Source of the DNA: CAVQRC01 sp963715045
Lineage (GTDB): Bacteria; Planctomycetota; Planctomycetia; Pirellulales; Lacipirellulaceae
DNA length: 64,000 nt
Direction: 5' to 3'
Assembly: GCA_963715045.1 (NCBI GenBank)
Contig: CAVQRC010000004.1
Location: 682,001-746,000, forward strand
Shown: piece after piece, positions 49,850 to 59,353 of the stretch
Layout: each line of letters opens with the position of its first letter
Numbering within the stretch: the stretch's first letter is position 1
Translations under genes and position numbers: made by a program
Notes under the pieces: model-generated
The model's database searches: none
The model's input: only the letters and a program-made list of their open reading frames with translations
Told to the model about the DNA's origin: nothing

Positions 49850-50485
49850 ATGCGTCACCTGCAAGTTCTCATGCTTCTGCTGAGCGTCTTCGCCCTGGGA
49901 TCCGAGTCGGCAGTCGGTCAGTTGTTTGGTCCGCGGACATTCGGTCGGGGCGTGGCCCCGCGGGCAGGGCCGGGAGGCGGCGGGCAAGCGGCCGACGGTT
50001 CGGGAACCATCGGAGTGATCACCGGGAGAGAGCGGTTCATCCGCGCGAATCGGCCGCGGGGCTTCGTCGGGATTCCGGAATCGCCGGTGTTCGTGGGCCA
50101 GCGATTGGGAACGGCCGAAGGGGACGTGCGACTGGCAACCGAGGACCTTCGCCGTCGGCGGCCGCGGAGTGCGAACATCGAGGCTCTCCGCAGCAACGTG
50201 GCCAATATCGGAAGTGTCTACGGGGCACGCCTCGTGATAGATCTCGACGAGGGTCGCCAATCGGATGCAGACCTCGCCCGCGAGATCAACGAGACGCTGG
50301 CCGATCCGCAGATTACCAGCCAGATCGGATTAATCCGCGTCAGGATGGACGGTCGGACCGCAACGCTGGTCGGTGAGGTGCCGTCGGAGGACGCACGGTT
50401 GCTGGCCGAGGCCGTGGTGCAACTCGAGCCCGGTGTCGAGCGGATCGTGAACCAGCTGGTGGTGGCTCCTCCACCGATTCCATAG
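49850..50485 (+). CDS. Exported BON-domain protein
   Basis: The 211-residue protein has a signal peptide (LQVLMLLLSVFALGSESAVG), a Gly/Arg-rich low-complexity region to about 100, and one BON-like domain in the C-terminal part (EINETLADPQITSQIG, then TATLVGEVPSEDARLLAEAV and ERIVNQLVV). BON domains bind lipid or other envelope components. The start ATG 49850 precedes the signal peptide; an upstream in-frame start at 49802 gives an implausible leader. Its end overlaps the reading frame of the convergent lipoprotein gene. Confidence 0.82.
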   Translation: MRHLQVLMLLLSVFALGSESAVGQLFGPRTFGRGVAPRAGPGGGGQAADGSGTIGVITGRERFIRANRPRGFVGIPESPVFVGQRLGTAEGDVRLATEDLRRRRPRSANIEALRSNVANIGSVYGARLVIDLDEGRQSDADLAREINETLADPQITSQIGLIRVRMDGRTATLVGEVPSEDARLLAEAVVQLEPGVERIVNQLVVAPPPIP

Positions 50486-51435
50486 CTCCGGATGCGTCGA
50501 CCTCGGTCCCCAGGGCGGGAATTTCGATTTCTGGTGGTGCTGGCGAGACGGAAGCTCCCCCATCTGGCCCCTGTGTCGACGAACCCTGTGTCGACGATGT
50601 GACCCTGTGTCGACGAACCCTGCGTCGACGGTGCCTGTGTCGAAGGAGATTGTCGGTAGCGGTATGCGAACGAGGGCGGGACGTCGATTGTGATGGTTTC
50701 GAAGTCCCCGCGCGAGGCCGTGTCGCCGTCGCTGCCGTCGGGCTGGTTGTCGTCGATTGGCAGTTGATGACTGGCTTGCTGCAGGGCGGCGATTCGCGGC
50801 GTGGCGGTGGGCGTGGTGGTGGTGTCGCGTACGTCGACGCCGGTGGATTCATGGCGAACGGTCGCCTGAGCCGCGGTACCGGGCAGCAGGTGCGTCGACA
50901 TCTCCGAGAGGACAGCGCCTGCCCCCTCGGGATCGAAGCGGGCGATGAGCGAGAGTTTGCGGGGTGGGCCACCGACCTCGTCCCACGGCAACCACACACT
51001 GTACGAGTGCCCCAGTTCGGTCTCGCTATGGTGTTGGGGAAGGTGTTCGGGAAGGAATACGAACTTTCGCGCGGGACGACCGCCTTCGTGACCGCCTGCC
51101 TGCTCGTCGTAGGCATAGACGGTGAGTCCGCCCTCGACTTCGACCGATTGTTCCGCGCCTTCGCGGTGGAACATCAGCCGTCCGCCGATCCCGCGTACGC
51201 CGGCCTGGTTGGGCTGGTGCATGATCGCATCGGTCCACACGGCAACCACCCGATCAGGAATCTGCGGGCCTTCTCTGTCGAACGTCGGCCATGCGACCGG
51301 CTTCAGGAACGAGTCGGCGCAGCCCGTGAGCGCGATCAGCAGACCCGCCACGGCGAACCAATACCGAACGCCGCAGCGGGCGATTCGGCTTGATGTCACG
51401 AAGACGGTTCGCGATTGGACTGGAATCGAGTGCAT
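50340..51435 (-). CDS. Lipoprotein of unknown function, 3' end uncertain
   Basis: It follows the secretin gene by 1 bp (stop TAG, then CATG), so it is co-expressed and perhaps assembled with the secretin. The N-terminus has a lipobox (AGLLIALTGCADSF). The body (about 40-210) has FLPEHLPQHHSETELG and SYSVWLPWDEVGG with no clear family. Near residue 275 lies a tandem array (TQAPSTQGSSTQG) made of 15-bp units. One 19-bp unit there shifts the frame, so the acidic continuation (PPEIEIPALGTEVDASG) is in another frame. I prefer that frame, ending at 50340; the uncorrected frame ends at 50218. Both overlap the convergent BON gene, so the true stop is unclear. Confidence 0.6.
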
Positions 51436-51436
51436 G

Positions 51437-54400
51437 CTACGGCGACGAATCGTCCAGGGGCAACGGTGGCAGTTCGCTATCGGGGATCCCGGACTCGGGG
51501 ATCTTGGCGTCGACGGAGGGAGTCTGTTCGAAGTTGAGTTCCGGCATCACGACCCCGCGTGGCGACAGGTCGGGATGCACGACCGGAACGTCGGCTTCGC
51601 AGATCGGGCAGTCGCTGCGAATGCAGAGTCCCGCGTCGCCGTGGATTTCATGCACGTCGGCTGAGGCCCAGTGCATGCGGGCGGCTTCGATGCGTTTGAG
51701 TCGATCGGCTTCGTCCGGCCCGCGAACAATGTGGGGCGTGAGGATGATCAGCAGTTCGGCCCGCTCTGACTGCACGAGGTCGTAGCGGAACAAATCGCCC
51801 AGCAGCGGGATGTTGGCCAGCAAGGGAACGCGACGATGGATGTCGAATTCGCGCCGCGCGATCAGACCGCCAAGCACGATCGTTTCGCCACTGGCCGCAC
51901 TCACCGTCGTCTGGGCGGTCGTGATATCGATCCGGGGCGAGCGGATGATGGTCCCGTCACTCGAAACAGAGATCGGGATGCCGTCCTGTTCGCGGCCGAC
52001 TTCTGATTTCTCGGCATCGACGTCCATCACGACCATGCCTTCCGGACTGACCCGGGGTGTGACGCCCAGAATCAGTCCCACGTTGTCGAGTTCGACCGAA
52101 TTGGTCTGCCCGAAGTTGCTGAGCGTCGTTTCGGTAATTCGAGGCACCCGCTGCCCGACCTGGATGAAGGCCGGCTGATTGTCGAGCGTCATCACCTGCG
52201 GCCGGCTCAACACTTCCAGTCGCCGTGACTCCTGAAGTGCCCGGATCAGCACGTTGACGACTTCATTACTCGCGCTGAGCACCAGGCCGCCGAAGCCGAG
52301 TTCCTGGTTCAGCCGCCCGACCGAGAAGTTCGTGAGCCCTTGCGTGCCGAGAATGCCGGCACCGTCGAGGGCCTTCTGGCTGCCGCTGTTGCCGAGCGGC
52401 TGGGTATTGTTGAAGTTGAAGCCAGGTTCGTTGGTCGCGGCCTGGATGATCTCGTTGGTCGAGGTGACGATCCCCGACGGGGTCGAGGCCGTCTGGGTAC
52501 TGGTGGTCGTGATCAACTCGCCGAGCAGGCTGCGGTCGAACAGCACCGAGTCCTGCAAGACCGATTTCCACGCCGAACTCATCGACATCGTCGAGCGAGA
52601 CCTGGGCAATCAGGACCTGGATCAGGACTTTCGGCGGCTGGGCATCGAGTTTCTCGATGAGCTTCATGATCTCGTCATAGAACCTGGCCGTCGCGCTGAT
52701 CACCAGGGCGTTGCTGACCGGTTCGGGAACGACGATGACCTCGCGTTCGAGTTGCTCGAGGGGACTCTCTTCGCCGGGGGCGACGAGTTGCACCTGCCGC
52801 TGATTTCGCAGGAAGTCGTTGATCGCCCGGGCGACGTCCAGGGCGGGCGCATTGTTGAGGCGGTAGACCGTGTTGCGTCGCCGCTGCGTCTCGTTCTTGT
52901 CGAGTCGCAGGAGGAGTGCTTCGACGATCCGCAGGTCGCTGGACGAGCCGGTTGCAATGATGCTGTTGGTTCGCTGTTCGACCGCGAAGCGGATCGGCGC
53001 GAAGGACGTTTCGCCTTCGTCCATGCCCAGCGGCGGGCGGGGCGTGTTGCCGGTGGGACCCGGCAGCAGGGCCCGCAACATCAACACCAGGCTGTTGGCT
53101 TCACCGTTGACGATCCGAAAGACCTTGATCTGGGCGGTCGCGACGGGCTGATCGAGATAATCGATCAAGGTGGCGATCAAGTCCATGCTGTCGGCCGGAC
53201 CCGTCACGACGATCGAATTCGTCTGCGGATTGGCGGCAAAGGTGACCTGCTCGAGCAGACCCGAACGGATGATCCGCTCGCCCTCGGTGTCGACGGCCAC
53301 CATCTCGAGGATCGACGAGCGACCCCCGCCGGCTGGATTCGCCCCGTCGACGGCCGCGGTGATCGTCTGCACGAGATCGGCCGCCAGCGTGTGCCGCAGG
53401 GAAAACACGCGAACCCGCTGCACGGCCGCCGCCCGATCGTTGTCGAGAGAATCGACCAGCAGGCCGATCTGTTCGAGCTCACGCGGTGCCGCGTGCACGA
53501 TCATCGCGTTGGTGCGGGGATCGGCGACGATCCGGATCGGAGCGGCCAGACCTTCCCGACCGGTAAAGAACTGATTGATCACGGTCTGTGCCGCCGAGGC
53601 GGTTGCGTGCCGGAGTTGAAACACCCGCAACTCGGCTGCCGGCGAAACCGGTTGATCCAGCTTGGCGATCAGCCCCAGCATGCTCTCAAAGGCTTCGCCC
53701 CAGCCGATCAGCAGAACCGCGTTGGGGGTTCCGAGGGCCCACGCCGCGGCTTCGCCCTGACGCCCTTTCGTGAGGGCGTCCTGCACTTCGTCGAGAATCT
53801 CGACGAGGGCCTCATTGGAAACATGCTTGAGCGGCACAATCTGGATGTTGGGCTTGGCGATCCGGGCGATCCGTTCGATCTCGCGAATGATCTGGGCGAT
53901 CCGTTCGACGTCGTGATCTCGGCCGCGAAGAATGATGACGTCCTGGTCCGCGAGAACTTCGATCGTCACGTCGAGGCCAAGCTTGCGCAACAGCTCGACC
54001 TGCCGTGCGGCGTATTCGGAATTCTCGAGCCGCATCTCGCTGGCTTCTGGCGACTGGGAGGTCGCAGCTTCGCCGTCCTGAAAAGCGGCAGGCTGCACGT
54101 TCGATGCGGCCGCCACGCGGGGTGGTTTCGCGGTAACGGTTTGCTGAGCCCACTGGGCCAGCCAGTTGGCGATCTGCTGCTGCTCCTGGGGACCGGCCAT
54201 GAAGTACAGCCGCGAAGTCTCGGCGTCGGCTGCGATCCGGACATCGGTGCGATCGGCGAAGTGTTTTTCCAGGGCTGCGACGGCCGCCGGCAGTTTGTCG
54301 GCGTCGACCGCATAGCTCTGCAGTCCGAATGTGGCTCGTGCGACCGCGGGAGGTGGCTGGGCGATCACCGTATTGCACGCGGCCCACGCGAACCAGCAGG

Positions 54401-54476
54401 AGAGGATCAGGAGCGGAGCGTGAAACGAGCGGCCGTCGGGCACGATCGGCGGCTGGGAGTCGAAGTCCATACGCAA
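51437..54476 (-). CDS. Secretin (GspD/PilQ family) with five N-domain repeats (one frame break)
   Basis: About 1010 residues: a signal-bearing N-terminus, then repeated N1/N3-type ring domains (VPLKHVSNEALVEIL, FQLRHATASAAQTVI, FSLRHTLAADLVQTI, FRIVNGEANSLVLML, YRLNNAPALDVARAI), then the secretin barrel domain (QVGQRVPRITETTLS, LILGVTPRVSPEG, LAVL-type ending at RAELLIILTPHIVRG). It should form the outer-membrane pore of a type II secretion or pilus system. The inner-membrane GspK-L-M genes lie about 6 kb away. The frame breaks near 52556-52560 (one extra T): DEFGVEIGL continues as QDSVLFDRSLLG. The C-terminal 100 residues form a Pro/Asp-rich tail beyond the barrel. Confidence 0.9.
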
Positions 54477-54789
54477 GCATTCGCGCGGAGTCGCGGTTAC
54501 CGATCCATTCGGGAGAGAGAAGCGGGGCGGATGTTAGGCAGCCTGCCCCAAGCCGTCAAGCCGAGCCGTTCGGGAGCAACGCTTGATCGGGCGGTAGAAA
54601 GAATTGGGATCGCGGAACCGCCCACCGAAACGGGCGATTCCGCCCACCGAGCGGACGGTGGCAGGCCGGCGTTGGTGCACACCCGCGGCCATCAACCGGA
54701 GCCCCCGGCTCTGCCCTCGTTTGTTCACCACAAGTAGACATTCGCGTCGTCTGACGCCGCGGCGGAGGCCCAGGTGGCGATCCCCAGGT

Positions 54790-54915
54790 CGAGATGGAGC
54801 CACAGAGGTCGCCGAGGACACAGAGCACCGGGACGGTGGCCGGACCGCATCCCAGCAGCAGTCCGTTTGGTGATTGCTCTCGGTGCCCTCTTTTTTCTCT
54901 GTGGCTTTCCTTCGA
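54790..54915 (+). repeat. CACAGAG/CTCTGTG inverted-arm repeat, copy 3
   Basis: GCCACAGAGGTCGCCGAGG at the left, TTTCTCTGTGGCTTTCCTT at the right, same orientation as copies at 5846 and 27165. The flank upstream (CTCGT then GTTC(A/T)xCACAAGTAGA) also matches the flank of copy 2 near 27085-27110, so the repeated unit is longer than the hairpin alone. Confidence 0.7.
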
Positions 54916-55009
54916 GATCCGGCAGAGGCGTCCCCCGGCAGCTCCGTCCCCCGGCAGAACCGGGGGCTCCGGTTGCGGTTGCGGCACGCGGTTTGCTTGC
55001 CCGCAACAG

Positions 55010-55118
55010 CATGTCCGTCGAATCCCTCGGCGTGTCGACGATCACCGTCAAGCGGCATTGGCGCTACGCCCGCGTCTGGTTGCACCGCCAGTTGGAACAC
55101 AACCGCACCTCTTCTTGA
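55010..55118 (+). pseudogene. Remnant of an ECF sigma factor (region 4)
   Basis: The 36-codon tail SVESLGVSTITVKRHWRYAR then VWLHRQLEHN matches the DNA-binding helix-turn-helix end of planctomycete ECF sigma factors (ATVKRxWxxARAWL pattern) and ends in a proper stop at 55116-55118. The rest of the gene is missing: upstream in the same frame is translated repeat sequence. It is a decayed or truncated copy. Confidence 0.6.
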
Positions 55119-55401
55119 ACTCGATCTGGCCATTTTCTAGCCAGAGAGTGATACGCGCCTTCTCCAAACGGCGCATAAAGCTCTAGAGCCAATTGGAGAT
55201 TCGCGTCAGCGATCGGAGTCCCTCGCTGTGGGACACGCTCGCTGAGGTGTGGGGAGCGGTACTCACCCAGACAGCGGTCCTTCGCCGCTGGAACCGGTGG
55301 AAAGGATGGTGGTCAATATGCGCCACTCATCTCGCCGTGGTGGTCGATGCTGACGATCTCGCTGATGTTCTCTGGGAACTCGATCTCGCGTGCGCCTTGG
55401 A

Positions 55402-55665
55402 CCGCAACCAGACCCCCGCGAGCCTGGGGGTGGTTGATTTAACGAAGGTTTTCGGGCGTCGTTGCCTTGGTCGAGACGTCCCTCAGGGGCGACGATGCCT
55501 GGGGACGCTCGATACGTCGCGCAGAGGCGCTGCGCACGCTGAGAAATCGCGGCGAGGCGAACAGCTGCGGCAGCTGATCAACGCGCTGCGTATCCTCCGT
55601 GTGACTGGTTCGGCGGAACAAAAACCGGATAAAGACCCCCTACCGATTTTCGGGGGCCCAGCGTT
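55402..55665 (-). mobile_element. MITE-like element, inverted and internally deleted copy 3
   Basis: Read on the minus strand it starts with the left part of copies 1/2 (GGGCCCCCGAAAATCGGTAGG ... CCGTCGAACCAG-like, CAGTCACAC, GGAGGATACG) and jumps directly to the right part (CTGTTCGCCTCGCCGCGATTT ... CTCAGCGTG ... GACGTCTCGACCAAGGCAACG). The junction lies at the AGCTGC/GCAGCT arms of the big palindrome. The surrounding 55119-56109 otherwise shows no supported gene. Confidence 0.7.
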
Positions 55666-56109
55666 CAGCGGTGCGTATCCTTCACCGCACCTCACCTTCC
55701 GCGGATCGCGAATCCCGGGTGCGGCGGTTGGCCGGCATCACGCATCCCGGGCCCAGATTGGTGCGTTACGGGCCGGCTGCGGCCCTTCGGCCAGGCGGCT
55801 GCGGCGAGTGCTAGCTGCGATGTGTCATGGGCCGGCATTTGCGAGTGCCGCCCCCGCTCGAAATCTTCACCCTCGCACTTAGCGCAGCGGTACTCGTACC
55901 CGATCGCGTGGTGGCGACGAGCGGTTGGTGTTGAGAACTGGCGCGCGGGCTGAGTAGTTGGCCGATTCGCGAGAGACCCTACAATTGCTGAATTGCTGGC
56001 TGGATCGCATCCCTACCTGGGCCTGGACGCGTGCCGCCTGGGCCTGAGGATGTGACCGCCGACGTGACAGGACCACGACCAGAGCACGGAACGGTCGGAG
56101 AGGAACGCC

Positions 56110-58147
56110 GTGAAGACACTTTTCTCGAGGACGCCGGACGGCACCACGACGGACGCCTCCGAAGCCGCTGTGAAAGCACAGCTGGCCGAAGTGCTTGACG
56201 CCGCGACGCAGCTCTCGATCTGTGCCACCGATCTGGACGGCACGATCACGCTGTTCAATTCGGGTGCCGAGAACATGCTCGGATACAAGTCCCGCGAAAT
56301 GGTTGGGAAGCAGACCCCCGAGATCTGGCATCTGAGGAGCGAGGTCGAACGACGCGGCAGAGAGCTCTCCCGGGAACTGGGTCGCGAGATTCGCGGTTTT
56401 GAAGTGTTCGTGGCGTGTGCTCGAGAAGGGAGATTCGAACGCGGCGAGTGGACCTATGTGCGGAAGGACGGTCGCCACTTGACGGTCAATCTGGTCGTGA
56501 CGGCGGTCCGGAACGCGGCGGACCAGATTACCGGATTTCTGGGAGTGGCCGAGGATATCAGCGAGCGAAAACTTTCCGAAGAGGCGTTGCGAAAGAGTGA
56601 AGAGCGGTTCGATCTGGCGGTCGCCGGCTCCAACGACGGACTCTGGGATTGGGATGTTGTCACGGGTGAAGTCTACTATTCTCCCCGATTCAAAGAACTT
56701 CTTGGTTACGGCGTCGATGAATTCGAGAACACGTTCGAGACTTTCGAAGCCAGTCTGCATCCGGACGACCGCGAGCGAACGCTGGAGTCGGTTCGCGACC
56801 ATCTGGAGAACCATGCACCCTACGACGTCGAGTACCGGTTGCGGACAAGATTTGGCAACTACCGTTGGTTTCGTGCCCGCGGACAGGCCGTGTGGGACGC
56901 TGCGGGGCAGGCGGTCCGGATGGCTGGCTCGCTGTCGGATCTCACCAAACGCAAGCACGCCGAAGAGGCGCTCAAGCGGAAGGCGGTGGAAGTCCAATCG
57001 GCCAATCAAACGCTGCGGATCGCCGAAGCCGAAGCCCGCAAGGCAGTCGTGCAGCGAGACCAGTTTCTGGCCATGCTTTCGCATGAACTCCGCAATCCGC
57101 TCTCGGCGATCCTGAGCGGGTTGGGAGTGCTGGACCACGCTGAGGCCGATCACGAATCGCGCGACAAGGCACGGCGGGTGATCCATCGACAGGTCCAGCA
57201 TATGTCGAGCCTGTTGGATGATCTGCTCGACGTTGCCCGGATCACGCAAGGCAAGATCGAATTCCGAAGTCAGGTCCTGGACTTCAACGACCTGGTTCGC
57301 GAAGCGACGCAGGCGATACAGCACTCGATGCAATCGCGACAGCAGCAATTGACAGTGGTCCTGGCTGAGTCGCCGGTAATGGTCGAGGGCGATCCGACCC
57401 GCTTGCTGCAGGTGATTGAGAATCTGCTGACGAATGCCTGTAAGTACACGCCCGCCGGGGGGGCCGTGTTCGTGGAGCTGCAGGCCAGAAGCAGACGCTT
57501 GCGTGTTACGCGTGCGGGACACCGGTCGCGGCATGGAACCGGTCGTGCTGAACGAGATCTTCGACATGTTCTTTCAATCCGACAACACGCTCGACCGCAG
57601 CGATGGAGGAATGGGGGTGGGGCTCACGCTGGTGAAAGCCCTGGTCGAGATGCACGCCGGTTCGATATCGGCCCACAGTGACGGGCTCGGACAGGGTAGC
57701 CAGTTCACGATTCGGCTGCCGCTCACCACGAAATCGCTGGATGATTCGACGGCACAACCACCCGTCCCACGCGGCGCCACCGCGCGGATCGTGCTCGTGG
57801 AAGACAATCCCGACAGTCGCGAAATGCTCCGTGCCCTGTTGGAACTGGATGGATTTTCGGTCGAAGTTGCCGCGGATGGCCCGTGCGGACTGGAAGCAAT
57901 TATCGCCGTTCGTCCCGATGTGGCGCTGATCGATATCGGTCTGCCAGGGCTCGACGGATACGAGATCGCCCGCCGGGTCCGTCAGCAGCAGGGCAGTTCC
58001 GAAATCCAGCTCGTGGCCCTTACCGGTTACGGTCAGGCCCAGGATCGCCGGGCCGTGCTGCAGGCCGGATTCGACGAGCATCTGGTCAAGCCTGTGAACC
58101 TCGATGATCTGGAACGCATCTTGAACAGGCCCCGAAAGCCTCGCTGA
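56110..58147 (+). CDS. Hybrid sensor histidine kinase PAS-PAS-HisKA-HATPase-receiver (one frame break)
   Basis: About 679 residues, no membrane segment, so a cytoplasmic sensor. PAS 1 (about 30-155; STATDLDG-like CATDLDGTITLFNSG), PAS 2 (170-290; NDGLWDWDVVTGEVYYSPR), the phospho-acceptor His in LSHELRNPLSAIL near 325, the N-box NLLTNACKYTPAGG near 440, G-boxes VRDTGRGMEP and GGMGVGLTLVKALV, and a receiver whose Asp lies in VALIDIGLPGLDGYE near 615 with Lys in HLVKPVNLDD. The break near 57484 (one extra G) separates VFVELQ from EADACVLRVRDTG. GTG start with AGAGAGGA upstream. It ends 19 bp from the convergent CsrA-receiver gene, a possible functional partner. Confidence 0.9.
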
Positions 58148-58165
58148 GGACCGATCGCAGCCCGG

Positions 58166-59023
58166 CTATTTCGGGGGTCGCTTCCCCTGAGGACGTGGTT
58201 CTAGGCCCCGCTCCCACCCGCCGGGCTGACGGTCACCCGTGGTTTTCCCCACTTTCGCGGCCGCGGTGACAGGCACCCGGGTAAGATCGCGATTCATCTC
58301 TTCGACGAGCTGTTGCGGATTGATGGGCTTGGAAAACCAGCGATCAACGCCGTGCGGGCCGATGGAGACGCCGCATTCGCTCTGGGGCGTGCCGCTGACG
58401 CCGAAGATCTTGACGCCGCTATAGGCCGGATTGGCCCGGATCGAGGAAATGGTTCGCGGACCGTTCAGGCGGGGCATCTGCATGTCGAGCAGGACAATGT
58501 CGGGCGTGTGATGCCGCGACAGGTAAACCAACGCCTGTAAACCGTCCATGGCTCGGTCGACATCAAAGCCGCTCATCTGGAGGTAGCCGGCCAGGAGTTC
58601 GCCTTCGTTCGCGTCGTCTTCGACGAGCAAAGCCCGACACGGAGGTGGGGGTTGGGCCGCTTCCGCTTTCGCGGCCGTGGTCCCGCCAATCGTCTCGTTC
58701 AACGAATCCAGCCCGCGAAGCATCGTCTGGAGCGTCGTCTCTGCCTGCTCGACAAGGCCCGTGTCCAATTGACGTTGCAACAAGTGCAGTGCCAGGTTCG
58801 CAGCGTTCAATTGGTTGCGGACCGCGTGGCTCGTCTCGGATGTCGGAGTCTCGCCGCCCGACTCGAATTGCTTGTCGACAAGTTCGTGCCGGAGCACGTG
58901 AATGTCCTTCGGGGCCTCGATGCCGACACGGACCTTGTTGCCCGCGACGCGAAGGATCTCGACCGTGATGTCGAGGTGCGGAAAGACGATCTTGTCGGTC
59001 GGGCCTCGGGAGAGTACGAGCAT
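58166..59023 (-). CDS. CsrA fused to a response-regulator receiver
   Basis: The 285-residue protein has three parts. Residues 1-50 are a CsrA RNA-binding domain (MLVLSRGPTDKIVF, ITVEILRVAGNKVRVGIEAP, HVLRHEL). Residues 63-115 form a helical segment with an H-box-like SHAVRNQLNAANLALHLL. Residues 130-250 are a receiver with acidic pair LLVEDDANEG, phospho-acceptor Asp in DIVLLDMQMPRLNG, Ser/Thr in GVSGTPQSE and Lys in WFSKPINPQ. The tail is Pro/Arg/Gly rich. It would couple phosphorylation to mRNA binding, a two-component-controlled translational regulator. The start is chosen by the CsrA consensus MLVLSR. It is unlike ordinary stand-alone CsrA of about 60 residues. Confidence 0.9.
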   Translation of the reverse strand: MLVLSRGPTDKIVFPHLDITVEILRVAGNKVRVGIEAPKDIHVLRHELVDKQFESGGETPTSETSHAVRNQLNAANLALHLLQRQLDTGLVEQAETTLQTMLRGLDSLNETIGGTTAAKAEAAQPPPPCRALLVEDDANEGELLAGYLQMSGFDVDRAMDGLQALVYLSRHHTPDIVLLDMQMPRLNGPRTISSIRANPAYSGVKIFGVSGTPQSECGVSIGPHGVDRWFSKPINPQQLVEEMNRDLTRVPVTAAAKVGKTTGDRQPGGWERGLEPRPQGKRPPK

Positions 59024-59353
59024 GGGAATTCCATTCCTCGGGGTCAGGGGCGACTGGTCCGCCCATTGCGAGGCCGTCAGTCACCAGGTTCGATCAGCGC
59101 CTCAACCGCCCCGAACACAATTCGTCGTCGGGCAGCCGAGAGAACAAGCGATCGACTTCCTTGCCGCGACTCCCCCTGCAGACGCGTGGAATTCCTTTCC
59201 ACTCAGCTCGTCCTCAATCAAGCGAGATTCTATTTCAAGTCGGGATCCTGGCAAATACCAGCATCGACCCGCGGCATCTGCTAGCATTCCACACCAGCGG
59301 ACTCTGTTCGCCGGAACTCGCCCGCAATTCCCGAATCTCACGGAGCAATCACG
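59024..59353. other. Intergenic promoter region between divergent genes
   Basis: A 330-bp region between the minus-strand csrA-receiver gene and the plus-strand oxidoreductase. I see no gene. A purine-rich ACGGAGC stretch near 59340 precedes the oxidoreductase ATG and may be its ribosome-binding site. An upstream leader for csrA could lie here but no riboregulator fold was identified. Confidence 0.4.

Noticed and set aside
50565..50650. CRISPR-like array
   Set aside because: The units are contiguous 15-mers without spacers and lie in a coding frame.
52254..54737. 827-codon plus-strand frame opposite the secretin
   Set aside because: The translation is low-complexity Arg/Asp/His-rich with no recognisable domain; the secretin repeats on the minus strand are unambiguous.
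55193..55882. Possible 229-codon gene
   Set aside because: Much of it is translated repeat sequence (MITE-like copy 3) and the first 70 residues match no family I know; there is no ribosome-binding site.
55879..57567. 562-codon minus-strand frame opposite the histidine kinase
   Set aside because: It is the antisense shadow of PAS and HisKA codons; kinase motifs on the plus strand are intact.
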